Assembly: GCA_938017575.1 (NCBI GenBank)
Contig: CALIJC010000032.1
Span: 1 to 41,312, forward strand
Reading direction: 5' to 3'
Source of the DNA: an uncultured Patescibacteria group bacterium
Lineage (GTDB): Bacteria > Patescibacteriota > JACMRA01
DNA: 41,312 bases
Part shown: positions 7,395 through 14,582 of the stretch, one piece after another
Numbering within the stretch: the stretch's first letter is position 1
Layout: each line of letters starts with the position of its first letter
Position numbers and translations under genes: made by a program
Notes under the pieces: model-generated
Database searches by the model: none
Seen by the model: the letters and a program-made list of their open reading frames with translations, nothing else
Told to the model about the DNA's origin: nothing

Positions 7395-8120
7395 CTATAA
7401 AAATACCGAACCTGAGTTGTTAACATTTATAGATTCCTTATCCTCGCGTTGTTTTAATTTTTCATTTGTAACCTCGTCAATTTCAGATATAGTGTATTCT
7501 GGTAATTTAAAAAATTTCAGTTCTTTTGCAGGCCAAAACCTAACTGTTTCATAACCTAAAACAGCGTAATCTGAAAAACTACCCTTCCTTCGAGAATCTG
7601 TGCTATTATTCCTATTATCACCCATCAAAAAATAATGATCTTTTTCAATAATTGTCCTAGGAAAATAATAATCCTCACTTTCTTGTTTTAGCTTGGTTTT
7701 CTCACTAATATAATCCTCATTTAATATAAAACCATCCGGAAACTCATCATTATAAATAATCACCTTACTACCAATCAACTCTATCTCTTCCCCAGGTAAG
7801 CCAATAACTCTTTTTAATAAAAATCTTGTTCCCGCACTAAATCTAGTAAAATAATTTGCATCAGCAGCCACTGTATCATTATCATAAGCAGCTACAACCT
7901 GCCCTCTTTCAAAATCATTACCTATTTGATTCACAAAAAGTAGTTGACCAGTAAAGTAGTTAGGTTCCATACTAGCCCCAACTACACTAACTTGTTGGAA
8001 CACAAAGATTCTCAAAACTACCATTATTATCAAAAAAATCCAAACACATGAGCCTAAAAAGACCCAAATATTTAATTCTTTTTTATTATTTTCTTCAATT
8101 ACACTAGGTTGATCATTCAT
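7395..8120 (-). CDS. lepB: Signal peptidase I
   Basis: Membrane-bound serine protease (family S26) that removes signal peptides from exported proteins. 241 residues. One membrane helix spans about 18-40, followed by the extracytoplasmic catalytic domain. The nucleophile is Ser50 in VVGASMEPN and the general base is Lys103 in LLKRVIGLPGE. The family box MGDNRNNSTDSR follows near residue 172. The C-terminal extension is polar. It stands immediately upstream, on the same strand, of three genes for small secreted proteins, which are plausible substrates. Confidence 0.95.
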   Translation of the reverse strand: MNDQPSVIEENNKKELNIWVFLGSCVWIFLIIMVVLRIFVFQQVSVVGASMEPNYFTGQLLFVNQIGNDFERGQVVAAYDNDTVAADANYFTRFSAGTRFLLKRVIGLPGEEIELIGSKVIIYNDEFPDGFILNEDYISEKTKLKQESEDYYFPRTIIEKDHYFLMGDNRNNSTDSRRKGSFSDYAVLGYETVRFWPAKELKFFKLPEYTISEIDEVTNEKLKQREDKESINVNNSGSVFL

Positions 8121-8132
8121 AAGTTCATACTA

Positions 8133-8161
8133 TAATTACTATTATTCAAACTATTTGTCAA
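8133..8161 (-). promoter_or_regulatory. Probable promoter of lepB
   Basis: Minus strand TTGACA, 17 bp, TAATTA, 12 bases before the ATG at 8120. The -35 is perfect and the -10 moderate. Confidence 0.45.
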
Positions 8162-8308
8162 TAAGAAGTTATCCAAAAAATATTCATTTTATCCCATATA
8201 TATGACTACCTGTCATGATTTATCTGAATAATTGAATTTTCTGGGAAAATCTATAATTCTATTTTCATTATTAATTAGCAACAAATCTACTAAAGTGCTA
8301 AAAATTGC

Positions 8309-8337
8309 TTTACATAACTGGAGAAGTATGATATAAT
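8309..8337 (+). promoter_or_regulatory. Strong promoter of the transglycosylase-like gene
   Basis: TTTACA, 17 bp, TATAAT with an extended -10 TG one base upstream (TGATATAAT). Transcription should begin near 8344, giving a leader of about 45 bases that contains the hairpin at 8361-8383. Confidence 0.75.
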
Positions 8338-8360
8338 TAATATATAAATAGCTTATTACG

Positions 8361-8383
8361 TTTTTAGGATAGCACCCTAAAAA
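8361..8383 (+). promoter_or_regulatory. Hairpin covering the ribosome-binding region of the 8389 gene
   Basis: A perfect 8-bp stem, TTTTTAGG / CCTAAAAA, with a 7-base loop ends 5 bases before the ATG at 8389. The only AGG near the start lies inside this stem, so the structure could limit initiation in a temperature- or factor-dependent way. It lacks a following T-run. Confidence 0.45.
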
Positions 8384-8388
8384 AAAAT

Positions 8389-9075
8389 ATGAGATCAATA
8401 ATTGCCATTTCGATAATTGGAACAAGCATTATAAACACAAGTCCAAATCTAGTACCAGAGATTCAGACAAATGAAATTCAACAAACTTTTGTTACTCAAA
8501 CTGAGAGTACTATTGCATTGAAAGAAAACTATACTTTTGAAACCCAAGAACTGGGTGAAATCAAAGGTAATTTAGAATCTTTCAAAGCAGTAGAAGAAGA
8601 AAAATATCGTATTGCCTTGGAAGAAGAGGCTAAAAGAAAAGCCGAAGAAGAAGCAAGGCGTGCTCAAGAAATCGCCCTAAGAGAGCAACTAATTGCAGAA
8701 GAAAACGCTAGAATAGCTGCTCAACAAGCTGCTGCCAAAGTCGCCGCAAGTCAAATTAGTATCCCTACAGGTGGAGATATCAAAGGCCAAGCCTATAATC
8801 TAATTAAATCTTTAGGTTATTCCGACCAAGACTGGGCAGCTATAGATTTTATTATTAACAAGGAATCCACTTGGAACCCAAATGCAGTCAACAGTAGTTC
8901 GGGTGCTTGTGGATTAGCTCAAGCATTGCCATGCACTTCTGCCAAATTTGGTGCTCATCAAGACTATAAAACCAATTGGCAAAGCCAAATAAGATGGTTC
9001 CTAGACTATGTAAATGCACGATATGGTTCGCCAGCTGGTGCTTACGATTTCTGGATTGTTAATAGATGGTACTAG
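8389..9075 (+). CDS. Secreted transglycosylase-like (SLT/APF-type) protein
   Basis: 228 residues. A short N-terminal hydrophobic stretch (residues 3-15) acts as signal or anchor. A charged coiled-coil follows (about 68-118, rich in EEEAKRKAEEEARR-type repeats), then a C-terminal lysozyme-fold domain (about 130-228). That domain has the transglycosylase SLT hallmark: INKESTWNPNAVNSSSG with likely catalytic Glu159, then GLAQALP, and ends in the FW...NRWY pattern of aggregation-promoting-factor-like proteins. It likely cleaves or binds peptidoglycan. The M23 peptidase gene downstream on the same strand suggests joint cell-wall remodelling, though each gene has its own promoter. Confidence 0.85.
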   Translation: MRSIIAISIIGTSIINTSPNLVPEIQTNEIQQTFVTQTESTIALKENYTFETQELGEIKGNLESFKAVEEEKYRIALEEEAKRKAEEEARRAQEIALREQLIAEENARIAAQQAAAKVAASQISIPTGGDIKGQAYNLIKSLGYSDQDWAAIDFIINKESTWNPNAVNSSSGACGLAQALPCTSAKFGAHQDYKTNWQSQIRWFLDYVNARYGSPAGAYDFWIVNRWY

Positions 9076-9089
9076 GTCAATCATCAATT

Positions 9090-9119
9090 TCTGCAGCTAG
9101 TCTGCAGATTTTAGTTTTG
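9090..9119 (+). terminator. Terminator after the transglycosylase-like gene
   Basis: A 7-bp stem TCTGCAG / CTGCAGA with a 5-base loop is followed by TTTTAGTTTTG, 14 bases after the stop. Confidence 0.65.
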
Positions 9120-9146
9120 TAATTTAAATTTCGTCATTATTATCAA

Positions 9147-9175
9147 TTGACAAGGTGCCAATGCTTAGGTAATCT
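9147..9175 (+). promoter_or_regulatory. Promoter of the M23 peptidase gene
   Basis: TTGACA, 17 bp, TAATCT, 20 bases before the ATG at 9196. Confidence 0.6.
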
Positions 9176-9195
9176 TGATTTAAATCATTGAATCT

Positions 9196-10509
9196 ATGAA
9201 ATTCAGAAAATCAAATTTTTTCTTAAAAACTTTTTTACCCATTATTTTAATAGCGAGTGGTCTTTTCTTTTCCATAAATTCATACTCTCAAAGTGCAGAA
9301 CTAAAAAACAAATACGATAGCCAAAAAGGTGAGATAAACAACCAACTAAACAGTATTAACGAAGAATTATTCAATCTTTCAAATGACATCCATTCGATAA
9401 CAGAAAGAAAAAATACTCTCAAAGAAGAGGTTGCCTCTCTCCAACAAGAGGTCGACAAATTAAATGATTTAATCAACCAAACTAAAATAGCCATCAACAA
9501 ACTAGATGAGCAGATTCAGTTAAACCAAGAACAAATCAACATACTAAAATCTCAAATGAAATCACTAATTCGTGAAATTCAAAAAAGAGATAATGTTAGC
9601 CCAATTGAGTCATTAATAACCAGTAAAAACCTAGGAGAAGTCCTCAGCAGTGTTTATAATCTTTCTTCCTTACAAGTCCAAGCAAACAAACTTGGTGAAA
9701 GGCTAGAAGGTGTTTTGGTAGAATTAAAAGAAAATAGAAGAATCCAAGACGAAACTCAAAAAACTTTAACAGACAGTCAATTTCTACTCAAAAGTAAACA
9801 AGATGGTGTAAAATTACTATTGGAACAAACTCAAGGAGAAGAATCAAAATACCAAGAATTAATTAAGACCGTTAATGAACAAAAAAATCAAGCTAACGCT
9901 CAATTGCTAGTTCTAGATAGTGAATACAAAGAAGAAATTCAAAGAGAGTTAGAAGAAAAAGCCAAACGAGAAGCTGAGCAAAGGAGGTTGAATCAAATAA
10001 CTAACGGAAATGGTATTTCTGGTGGCTACACAAATGGTGACGAAGGTAATGGTTGTTTCTTTAAAGAAAGTCGCACACTAGACAACTCAGGTGGTTTCTT
10101 TGCCTCTCCAACAGATGGTTATGTTAGTCAAAATTTCTGGTGCCAAGGTGTTTACGGTCATGATGGGTGGGATATTGCAAATGGTTCAGGTACGCCAATT
10201 AGGGCTTCTGCGAATGGTTCGGTTGAATCTCAAGGTTTCCACAGTGGCGGTTTTGGAAATTATGTTTTGCTGAAACACACAATGCCTTCTGGAACAAATG
10301 CTTACACTCTTTATGCTCACATGCAATCCCCGACAATTGTTTCTGGTCAGGTTTCCCAGGGACAGGTTATAGGTTATATGGGCTCAACAGGATACTCTAC
10401 TGGTCCTCACCTTCACTTTATGATAATCTCAGACTCATATGAATCATCTAGAAATCTTGGTTGTCATTACGGTTCTTCTAAATGTTACGACCCAGCTTCA
10501 GTTTTTTAG
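9196..10509 (+). CDS. Secreted coiled-coil M23 metallopeptidase (EnvC/NlpD-like)
   Basis: 437 residues. A signal peptide spans about 1-31. A long coiled coil (about 35-270) of the kind found in EnvC-type amidase activators and CwlO-like hydrolases follows, then a Gly/Asn linker. A C-terminal M23 (LytM) domain starts near residue 300. Zinc and active-site residues are present: His322 and Asp326 in GHDGWD, His375 in YAHM and the HLH pair at 405-407. The domain should therefore be enzymatically active on peptidoglycan peptide bridges. The coiled coil suggests regulation or attachment to the division machinery; this is inferred from the family. Confidence 0.93.
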   Translation: MKFRKSNFFLKTFLPIILIASGLFFSINSYSQSAELKNKYDSQKGEINNQLNSINEELFNLSNDIHSITERKNTLKEEVASLQQEVDKLNDLINQTKIAINKLDEQIQLNQEQINILKSQMKSLIREIQKRDNVSPIESLITSKNLGEVLSSVYNLSSLQVQANKLGERLEGVLVELKENRRIQDETQKTLTDSQFLLKSKQDGVKLLLEQTQGEESKYQELIKTVNEQKNQANAQLLVLDSEYKEEIQRELEEKAKREAEQRRLNQITNGNGISGGYTNGDEGNGCFFKESRTLDNSGGFFASPTDGYVSQNFWCQGVYGHDGWDIANGSGTPIRASANGSVESQGFHSGGFGNYVLLKHTMPSGTNAYTLYAHMQSPTIVSGQVSQGQVIGYMGSTGYSTGPHLHFMIISDSYESSRNLGCHYGSSKCYDPASVF

Positions 10510-10510
10510 A

Positions 10511-10539
10511 TTGACAAACTTCCCTTACTAGAATTTCAT
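10511..10539 (+). promoter_or_regulatory. Probable promoter of the thermonuclease gene
   Basis: TTGACA, 17 bp, TTTCAT (4 of 6 in the -10 box), starting right after the previous stop and ending 13 bases before ATG 10553. Confidence 0.5.
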
Positions 10540-10552
10540 TAATGTAACAAAT

Positions 10553-11155
10553 ATGACCAACCAAAAGCCAAAACCAGTTAAAACTATTTTGATTAGCTTC
10601 ATTGCTTTTTTGGTACTAGCCTTTGGGTCAAATCAAGAAGTCCAAGAAACAATTGCATATTATACAGGACTGGAGAAAGACATTACTGAATATATTTCAG
10701 GTGGAGGTCAGGTATTAGGTGAAAATGTCGAGCTAGCAACAGTAAACAGAGTTGTTGACGGAGACACAGTTGTTTTAGATGATGGAAGAAAAATTCGTCT
10801 TTTAAATATCGATACACCAGAAACCAAAAAACCAAGGACGCCAATAATGTGTTTTGGACCTGAAGCAAGTAAATTTATGGAGATTCTATTAACAGATCGT
10901 AAAATCCAACTCACCAAAGATAAAGAAAGTGCTGATAGGTATGGACGAGATCTTAGATTTATTTTCTTGGAAGGTAAAAACACCGAAGATATTGAACAGA
11001 GTGTAAATGCAGAATTGGTCAAACTAGGTTTTGCTAGAACTTCGATCTACAAACCAAATGATACTTACGAGGCTGAATTTATTCAGTTAGAACAAGACGC
11101 CCAAAAGTCCAAAGTTGGTGCTTGGAGTTCGTGCCCAGAACCTTTTGAAAAGTAG
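10553..11155 (+). CDS. Membrane-anchored thermonuclease (SNase family)
   Basis: 200 residues. An N-terminal membrane helix (about 9-25) anchors or exports the protein; a staphylococcal nuclease domain covers about 60-196. Catalytic and calcium-binding residues map well: Asp71 in VVDGDTV, Arg82, Asp87 and Glu90 in RLLNIDTPE, and Arg132 in ADRYGR. Such surface nucleases degrade external DNA or RNA, which suits an organism that scavenges nucleotides; the role is inferred from the family and the expected lifestyle. Confidence 0.93.
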   Translation: MTNQKPKPVKTILISFIAFLVLAFGSNQEVQETIAYYTGLEKDITEYISGGGQVLGENVELATVNRVVDGDTVVLDDGRKIRLLNIDTPETKKPRTPIMCFGPEASKFMEILLTDRKIQLTKDKESADRYGRDLRFIFLEGKNTEDIEQSVNAELVKLGFARTSIYKPNDTYEAEFIQLEQDAQKSKVGAWSSCPEPFEK

Positions 11156-11196
11156 TAAACAATATAAATTCAAGTTAATTGGGGTTGTATTCATTC

Positions 11197-11225
11197 TTGA
11201 CAAAACCAAAAATTTATAACAATAT
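11197..11225 (+). promoter_or_regulatory. Promoter of tRNA-Glu
   Basis: TTGACA, 17 bp, CAATAT, 17 bases upstream of the mature tRNA 5' end. Confidence 0.6.
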
Positions 11226-11242
11226 TTTGATTGAACATGTCT

Positions 11243-11317
11243 GGCGCTATCGTCTAATGGTTAGGACACAGGATTTTCATTCCTGCAATCGGGGTTCAAT
11301 TCCCCGTAGCGCTGCCA
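11243..11317 (+). tRNA. tRNA-Glu (anticodon TTC)
   Basis: A complete cloverleaf with an encoded CCA end. The anticodon stem CAGGA/TCCTG holds the loop TTTTCAT, with TTC at positions 34-36, reading GAA/GAG. The T arm CGGGG/CCCCG holds TTCAATT. The acceptor stem GGCGCTA/TAGCGCT closes with a G1-U72 wobble pair, and the discriminator is G, as in many tRNA-Glu. It is transcribed alone: a promoter lies just upstream and a terminator just downstream. Confidence 0.95.
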
Positions 11318-11325
11318 AAAGTAAT

Positions 11326-11347
11326 CCCCGAAAGGGGTGTTTCTTTT
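11326..11347 (+). terminator. Terminator of tRNA-Glu
   Basis: CCCC-GAAA-GGGG hairpin followed by TGTTTCTTTTT, 8 bases after the CCA end. Confidence 0.8.
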
Positions 11348-11411
11348 TACACATTAATTCATATAGAAAAGATATTGACTAATTTACATATTTATATATT
11401 TATTTATTGAA

Positions 11412-12224
11412 ATGGATGGAAAAAAGAATCTAATCACACCCTCACTAAAAAAGAAGCTTAATACAGCTAATTTAATCAATCTTTATGATATAATTACATA
11501 CTTACCATTCAGGCTACAAAAAATTGAGCCATTTTCTAATTTTAACACTAATAGCGAGACAACATATTTATACACAGGAAAATTAACTAATATTTCTCAT
11601 AGAAAATCTTCAAGGCCATTTTTAGTTCTAGATTTTACTGGGTCAACTAATTTAACAGCATATTTGTTCTCAATCGCTAAATTCACTATGGCAACATTAA
11701 AGGTTGGACAAGAATATCAACTTCTGGTCACACAAAAGGACAATTTGTGGTCAATAAAAAGATATTCTCCATACGTAGAAAATAAAATTAAACACGATAG
11801 TTTTACACTAGGTAAAGCTCAACAATCTGATTATCTAGTTCCTGTTTATAAAAAAATTGGAGAAATGAAACATGCAGATTTCAATAAACTCCATAAAATT
11901 TTACCAGAAAATAGTTACAATCTAAATCTAGAGGGAATCCTTCCAAAAAATTCAATATTACCAACAACAATTAACATCAAATCAATACACAAACCATCGA
12001 GTTTGAAAGATTTTAATAACGGACTTAGTCAATGGATTTCGTTAAAAGCATTTCTAAAAATTTGCACAATTTCATACAAAGAGTATATAAACAATAATAA
12101 GCAAGCTAAAATATCAAAGTTCGATAGAGAATATTTGAACAATTTAACCAAAACACTAAACTATAAATTATCTACTACCCAAATTTCAACAATTAAAGAC
12201 CTGGTTGGCGAAATTACGTATTAG
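11412..12224 (+). CDS. RecG N-terminal wedge-domain protein lacking the helicase
   Basis: 270 residues matching only the front of RecG, the branch-migration helicase. The helical entry motif LINLYDIITYLPFRLQKIE is followed by an OB-fold wedge (about 55-120). Next come the segment PVYKKIGEMKHADFNKL, the IHKPSSLKDFNNG helix, and finally the pre-helicase element (LTxAQ-like) LSTTQISTIKDLVGEI. The stop comes exactly where the Walker A helicase domain should begin. The protein could still bind branched DNA but cannot be a motor. Either a 3' deletion joined it to the convergent ruvX (the ends overlap by 11 bases), or it is a retained stand-alone domain. TTGACT at 11375 and a weak -10 place it close to leaderless. 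Confidence 0.75.
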   Translation: MDGKKNLITPSLKKKLNTANLINLYDIITYLPFRLQKIEPFSNFNTNSETTYLYTGKLTNISHRKSSRPFLVLDFTGSTNLTAYLFSIAKFTMATLKVGQEYQLLVTQKDNLWSIKRYSPYVENKIKHDSFTLGKAQQSDYLVPVYKKIGEMKHADFNKLHKILPENSYNLNLEGILPKNSILPTTINIKSIHKPSSLKDFNNGLSQWISLKAFLKICTISYKEYINNNKQAKISKFDREYLNNLTKTLNYKLSTTQISTIKDLVGEITY

Positions 12225-12630
12225 TATTCTCTTGATTGAAATAGAACTCAAGAATCTTCACAGCTGCCAAATGATTAGTTTCAAATTTATCTAATTTAGT
12301 ATTCTCATTAGCTCTCTGAAGCAAAATTGCTTCTTTAGTTGAATTTCTTTCATTAACTGTATCTACAGGAATTCCTGAATATTCTTTGGAAAGATAATTA
12401 ATAAATTTTTTAATTTTCAATGAAGTTTCAGTATCTTCAAACGAAAAATTAGAAGGTACGCCAACAATAATACTTTTAATTGCTTTCATTCTAATAATTT
12501 CAGCAATATCTGTATATAAATTGTTGTTATACCTTTTTTCCCTATCTGGAATAATTAATCCAGTTTCTATATTCCCGTAAGCATATCCCATTCTTTTTTC
12601 TCCCCAATCAATAGAAAGAAAATCAAACAT
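12214..12630 (-). CDS. ruvX: RuvX/YqgF family nuclease
   Basis: 138 residues, the usual length for the putative Holliday-junction resolvase / rRNA-processing RNase-H-fold protein YqgF. Asp8 sits in LSIDWGEKRMGYAYG and Glu94 in VNERNSTKEA. The C-terminal helix reads ETNHLAAVKIL, where the family normally has an Asp (DxxAA); here Asn119 takes that place, so activity is uncertain. Its ATG overlaps the TAA of the upstream S6-S18 gene by one base (TAATG), so the two are translationally coupled. Confidence 0.88.
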   Translation of the reverse strand: MFDFLSIDWGEKRMGYAYGNIETGLIIPDREKRYNNNLYTDIAEIIRMKAIKSIIVGVPSNFSFEDTETSLKIKKFINYLSKEYSGIPVDTVNERNSTKEAILLQRANENTKLDKFETNHLAAVKILEFYFNQENTNT

Positions 12631-13214
12631 TAGCTGTAATGTTTAGTAGTAAATGGCATTAAAGCCATGTGCCTAGCTCGTTTGATAGCTTTGGAAACTT
12701 TTCTTTGATATTTAGAACTAGTCCCTGTTTTAGACTTTGCAAATATTTTTGCGTATGGTGATGTGAATTGGTTTAGAAATTCAATATTTTTGTAATCAAT
12801 AGCTGAAACACCGGAATATTTAACATAGCATTTCTTTTCTTTTTGCCCTTTGTTTAATTCTCTATGAGATTTGATTTCAGTCTCGTTTAACTTCTCTTTA
12901 GATTTTAGTTTATTAAAATGATCCAAATTAACCATCAAATATCTAACAACATTATCATCAATGTTTAAAGCTCTTTCAATGTTTGCAATGTTAGAGGTGT
13001 TTTTCTCATCTGCTTCAAAAGTGAAAGAAACGTAAAAACCAGTCCATTTCTTTTTTATTGGATAAGCTAACTTTTTGATTCCTTCTTCTGATACATTTAA
13101 TTCTTCAACTGAAAGCTCTTTTTTTACCAATTTTTCGGTTCTTTTGATTACTTTATCAGTTTCTTCTGATGTTAAATCTGGGTTAACAATAAAATACAGT
13201 TCGTAATTTCTCAT
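12630..13214 (-). CDS. rpsF-rpsR: Fused ribosomal proteins S6 and S18
   Basis: 194 residues in one frame. Residues 1-98 are S6: MRNYELYFIVNPDLTSEE at the start, GIKKLAYPIKKKWTGFYVSF, and VVRYLMVNLD at the end. Residues 99-126 are a charged Lys/Glu linker. Residues 127-194 are S18: IDYKNIEFLNQF, KTGTSSKYQRKVSKAIKRAR and HMALMPF. In most bacteria rpsF and rpsR are separate genes with ssb between them; here ssb is missing and the proteins are joined. S6 and S18 bind next to each other on the 30S platform, so the fusion is structurally sensible. ruvX follows with a one-base overlap. No internal stop or restart is seen. Confidence 0.93.
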   Translation of the reverse strand: MRNYELYFIVNPDLTSEETDKVIKRTEKLVKKELSVEELNVSEEGIKKLAYPIKKKWTGFYVSFTFEADEKNTSNIANIERALNIDDNVVRYLMVNLDHFNKLKSKEKLNETEIKSHRELNKGQKEKKCYVKYSGVSAIDYKNIEFLNQFTSPYAKIFAKSKTGTSSKYQRKVSKAIKRARHMALMPFTTKHYS

Positions 13215-13404
13215 AATAATAGTTATTTCTCAGCAATGTTGTATGATTTTAGCTAATTTGTCAAGGATAAGTGTATTCAATATACCCCTCTTCTTTTTAT
13301 TATTTATGAGAAACAGATACATATTCTATTTGTGAGATAGTTGTGAGTGTGTTATTTATCTAAAATATGTAATTCTTAGCGTTGTAGTATATAGGTTTTA
13401 CTAA

Positions 13405-14508
13405 CTAAGATACAAGATAGTTTAGAGTTGCTCCTCCGCCCATTGAAATAAAATCAAACTTTTCCTGAATTTCTTTTGGAATAACCGAAACTGTATCTCC
13501 CCCACCAATGTATATTTTAGTATTTTTTAATCCCACTAACATCTCAGCAAATTTTACAGTTCCTTGTTCATAAGGTTTTACCTCGTATTGACCTAACGGC
13601 CCATTCCAAAAAATCTGACCCCCACTGCATATTTCTTTTGAAAATAATTCCAAACTTTGATGTCCTAAATCTAAACCAACTTGAGAGCCGTTTAAATCAC
13701 CAAAAACCAAATCTATCGGTAAAACTATTTTGTCTGAGTATTTTGATAGTAGTGTTTTAGCCCTCCCTAAAAACTCAGTATCTACAGGAGAGTCTTTTAT
13801 ATCTACATTCTGACCTAACATTTCATTTTGGGCCTGCAAAAATGTGTAACAAAGAACCCCACAAATAAATACTTTGTCCATTTTCGGAAGCACCTTTTCA
13901 ATTATTGGTAATTTTGTTTCTAACTTTGCACCTCCCATTACAACATATTTTGGATGGGTCTTGCTATTTTTAAATTCATCCAAATACTTTAATTCATTTT
14001 GAAAGCTTAACCCATTGCAATGTTCCAAATAATCTTTAATATAATAGTTTGTTACCTCTTTTCTGTGACTTACTGCAAAAGCCTCATCCACAAAGTAATC
14101 TGCTAATTGACTATATTTTTTGGCTAATTCAAAAGCTTTATCTTTCTTGGACCTTTCATCTTTGTGAAATCTGGCGTTTTCTAGTAGAATTAATTCGTCA
14201 GGATCAATAGCCCTAATTCCACTTATCAGCTTATCCAAACTATTTTCAAAATAATCAAACTGATTAATAAATCTGACTTTTTTATTAGTCAATTGTGCAA
14301 TTTTCTGAGCAATTCGCTGTAAACTACACTCATTTGAAAAACCCTTTGGCCTACCCCAATGACTAGCGATAATTACCTTGTTGTTATTTCTTTGTAGTAA
14401 CCTAACAGTCTCCAATGAATCCTGAATTCTAGAAATCTCTTCAGTGTTTGGTAGATCATAATTAACCCTAACCAACACAGTCATATTTTTTATTTCACCA
14501 AGTTGCAT
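13405..14508 (-). CDS. pgk: Divergent phosphoglycerate kinase
   Basis: 367 residues, about 25 shorter than usual. It transfers phosphate between 1,3-bisphosphoglycerate and ADP in glycolysis. Family motifs present: ASHWGRPKG, ENARFHKDE, VMGGAKLETKLPIIE, WNGPLGQYE, IYIGGGDTVS and MGGGATLNYL. Departures: the substrate-binding RVDFN motif reads RVNYD (Asn16 and Asp18, the two residues exchanged), NDAFG reads DEAFA, and the C-terminal STGGGASLE lacks the Ser-Thr. Most catalytic arginines remain. The ATG lies exactly 6 bases after a TATATT -10 box. Confidence 0.9.
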   Translation of the reverse strand: MQLGEIKNMTVLVRVNYDLPNTEEISRIQDSLETVRLLQRNNNKVIIASHWGRPKGFSNECSLQRIAQKIAQLTNKKVRFINQFDYFENSLDKLISGIRAIDPDELILLENARFHKDERSKKDKAFELAKKYSQLADYFVDEAFAVSHRKEVTNYYIKDYLEHCNGLSFQNELKYLDEFKNSKTHPKYVVMGGAKLETKLPIIEKVLPKMDKVFICGVLCYTFLQAQNEMLGQNVDIKDSPVDTEFLGRAKTLLSKYSDKIVLPIDLVFGDLNGSQVGLDLGHQSLELFSKEICSGGQIFWNGPLGQYEVKPYEQGTVKFAEMLVGLKNTKIYIGGGDTVSVIPKEIQEKFDFISMGGGATLNYLVS

Positions 14509-14514
14509 AAATTG

Positions 14515-14543
14515 AATATATTTACAGTATTAACTTTTGACAA
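14515..14543 (-). promoter_or_regulatory. Leaderless-type promoter of pgk
   Basis: Minus strand TTGTCA, 17 bp, TATATT, then 6 bases to the ATG at 14508. Confidence 0.65.
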
Positions 14544-14552
14544 AATTATAAT

Positions 14553-14567
14553 ATAGGGCAACCCTAT
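14553..14567. promoter_or_regulatory. Operator-like inverted repeat between divergent genes
   Basis: ATAGGG-CAA-CCCTAT, a perfect 6-bp inverted repeat. It lies between pgk (minus strand) and the GT-C gene (plus strand), just upstream of the pgk -35 box. It may be a regulator site or a small hairpin in the plus-strand leader. Confidence 0.35.
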
Positions 14568-14582
14568 TGAAAAATCTAAACC

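Noticed and set aside
8213..8425. 70-codon minus-strand frame upstream of lepB
   Set aside because: It covers the promoter and leader of the divergent 8389 gene and has no family pattern.
11179..11382. Open frame across the tRNA-Glu gene
   Set aside because: It is interrupted functionally by a complete tRNA with promoter and terminator; the translation has no sensible pattern.
11243..12224. tRNA-Glu as an integration site for a mobile element truncating recG
   Set aside because: No integrase, no direct repeat of the tRNA 3' end and no foreign composition is seen in the flanks.
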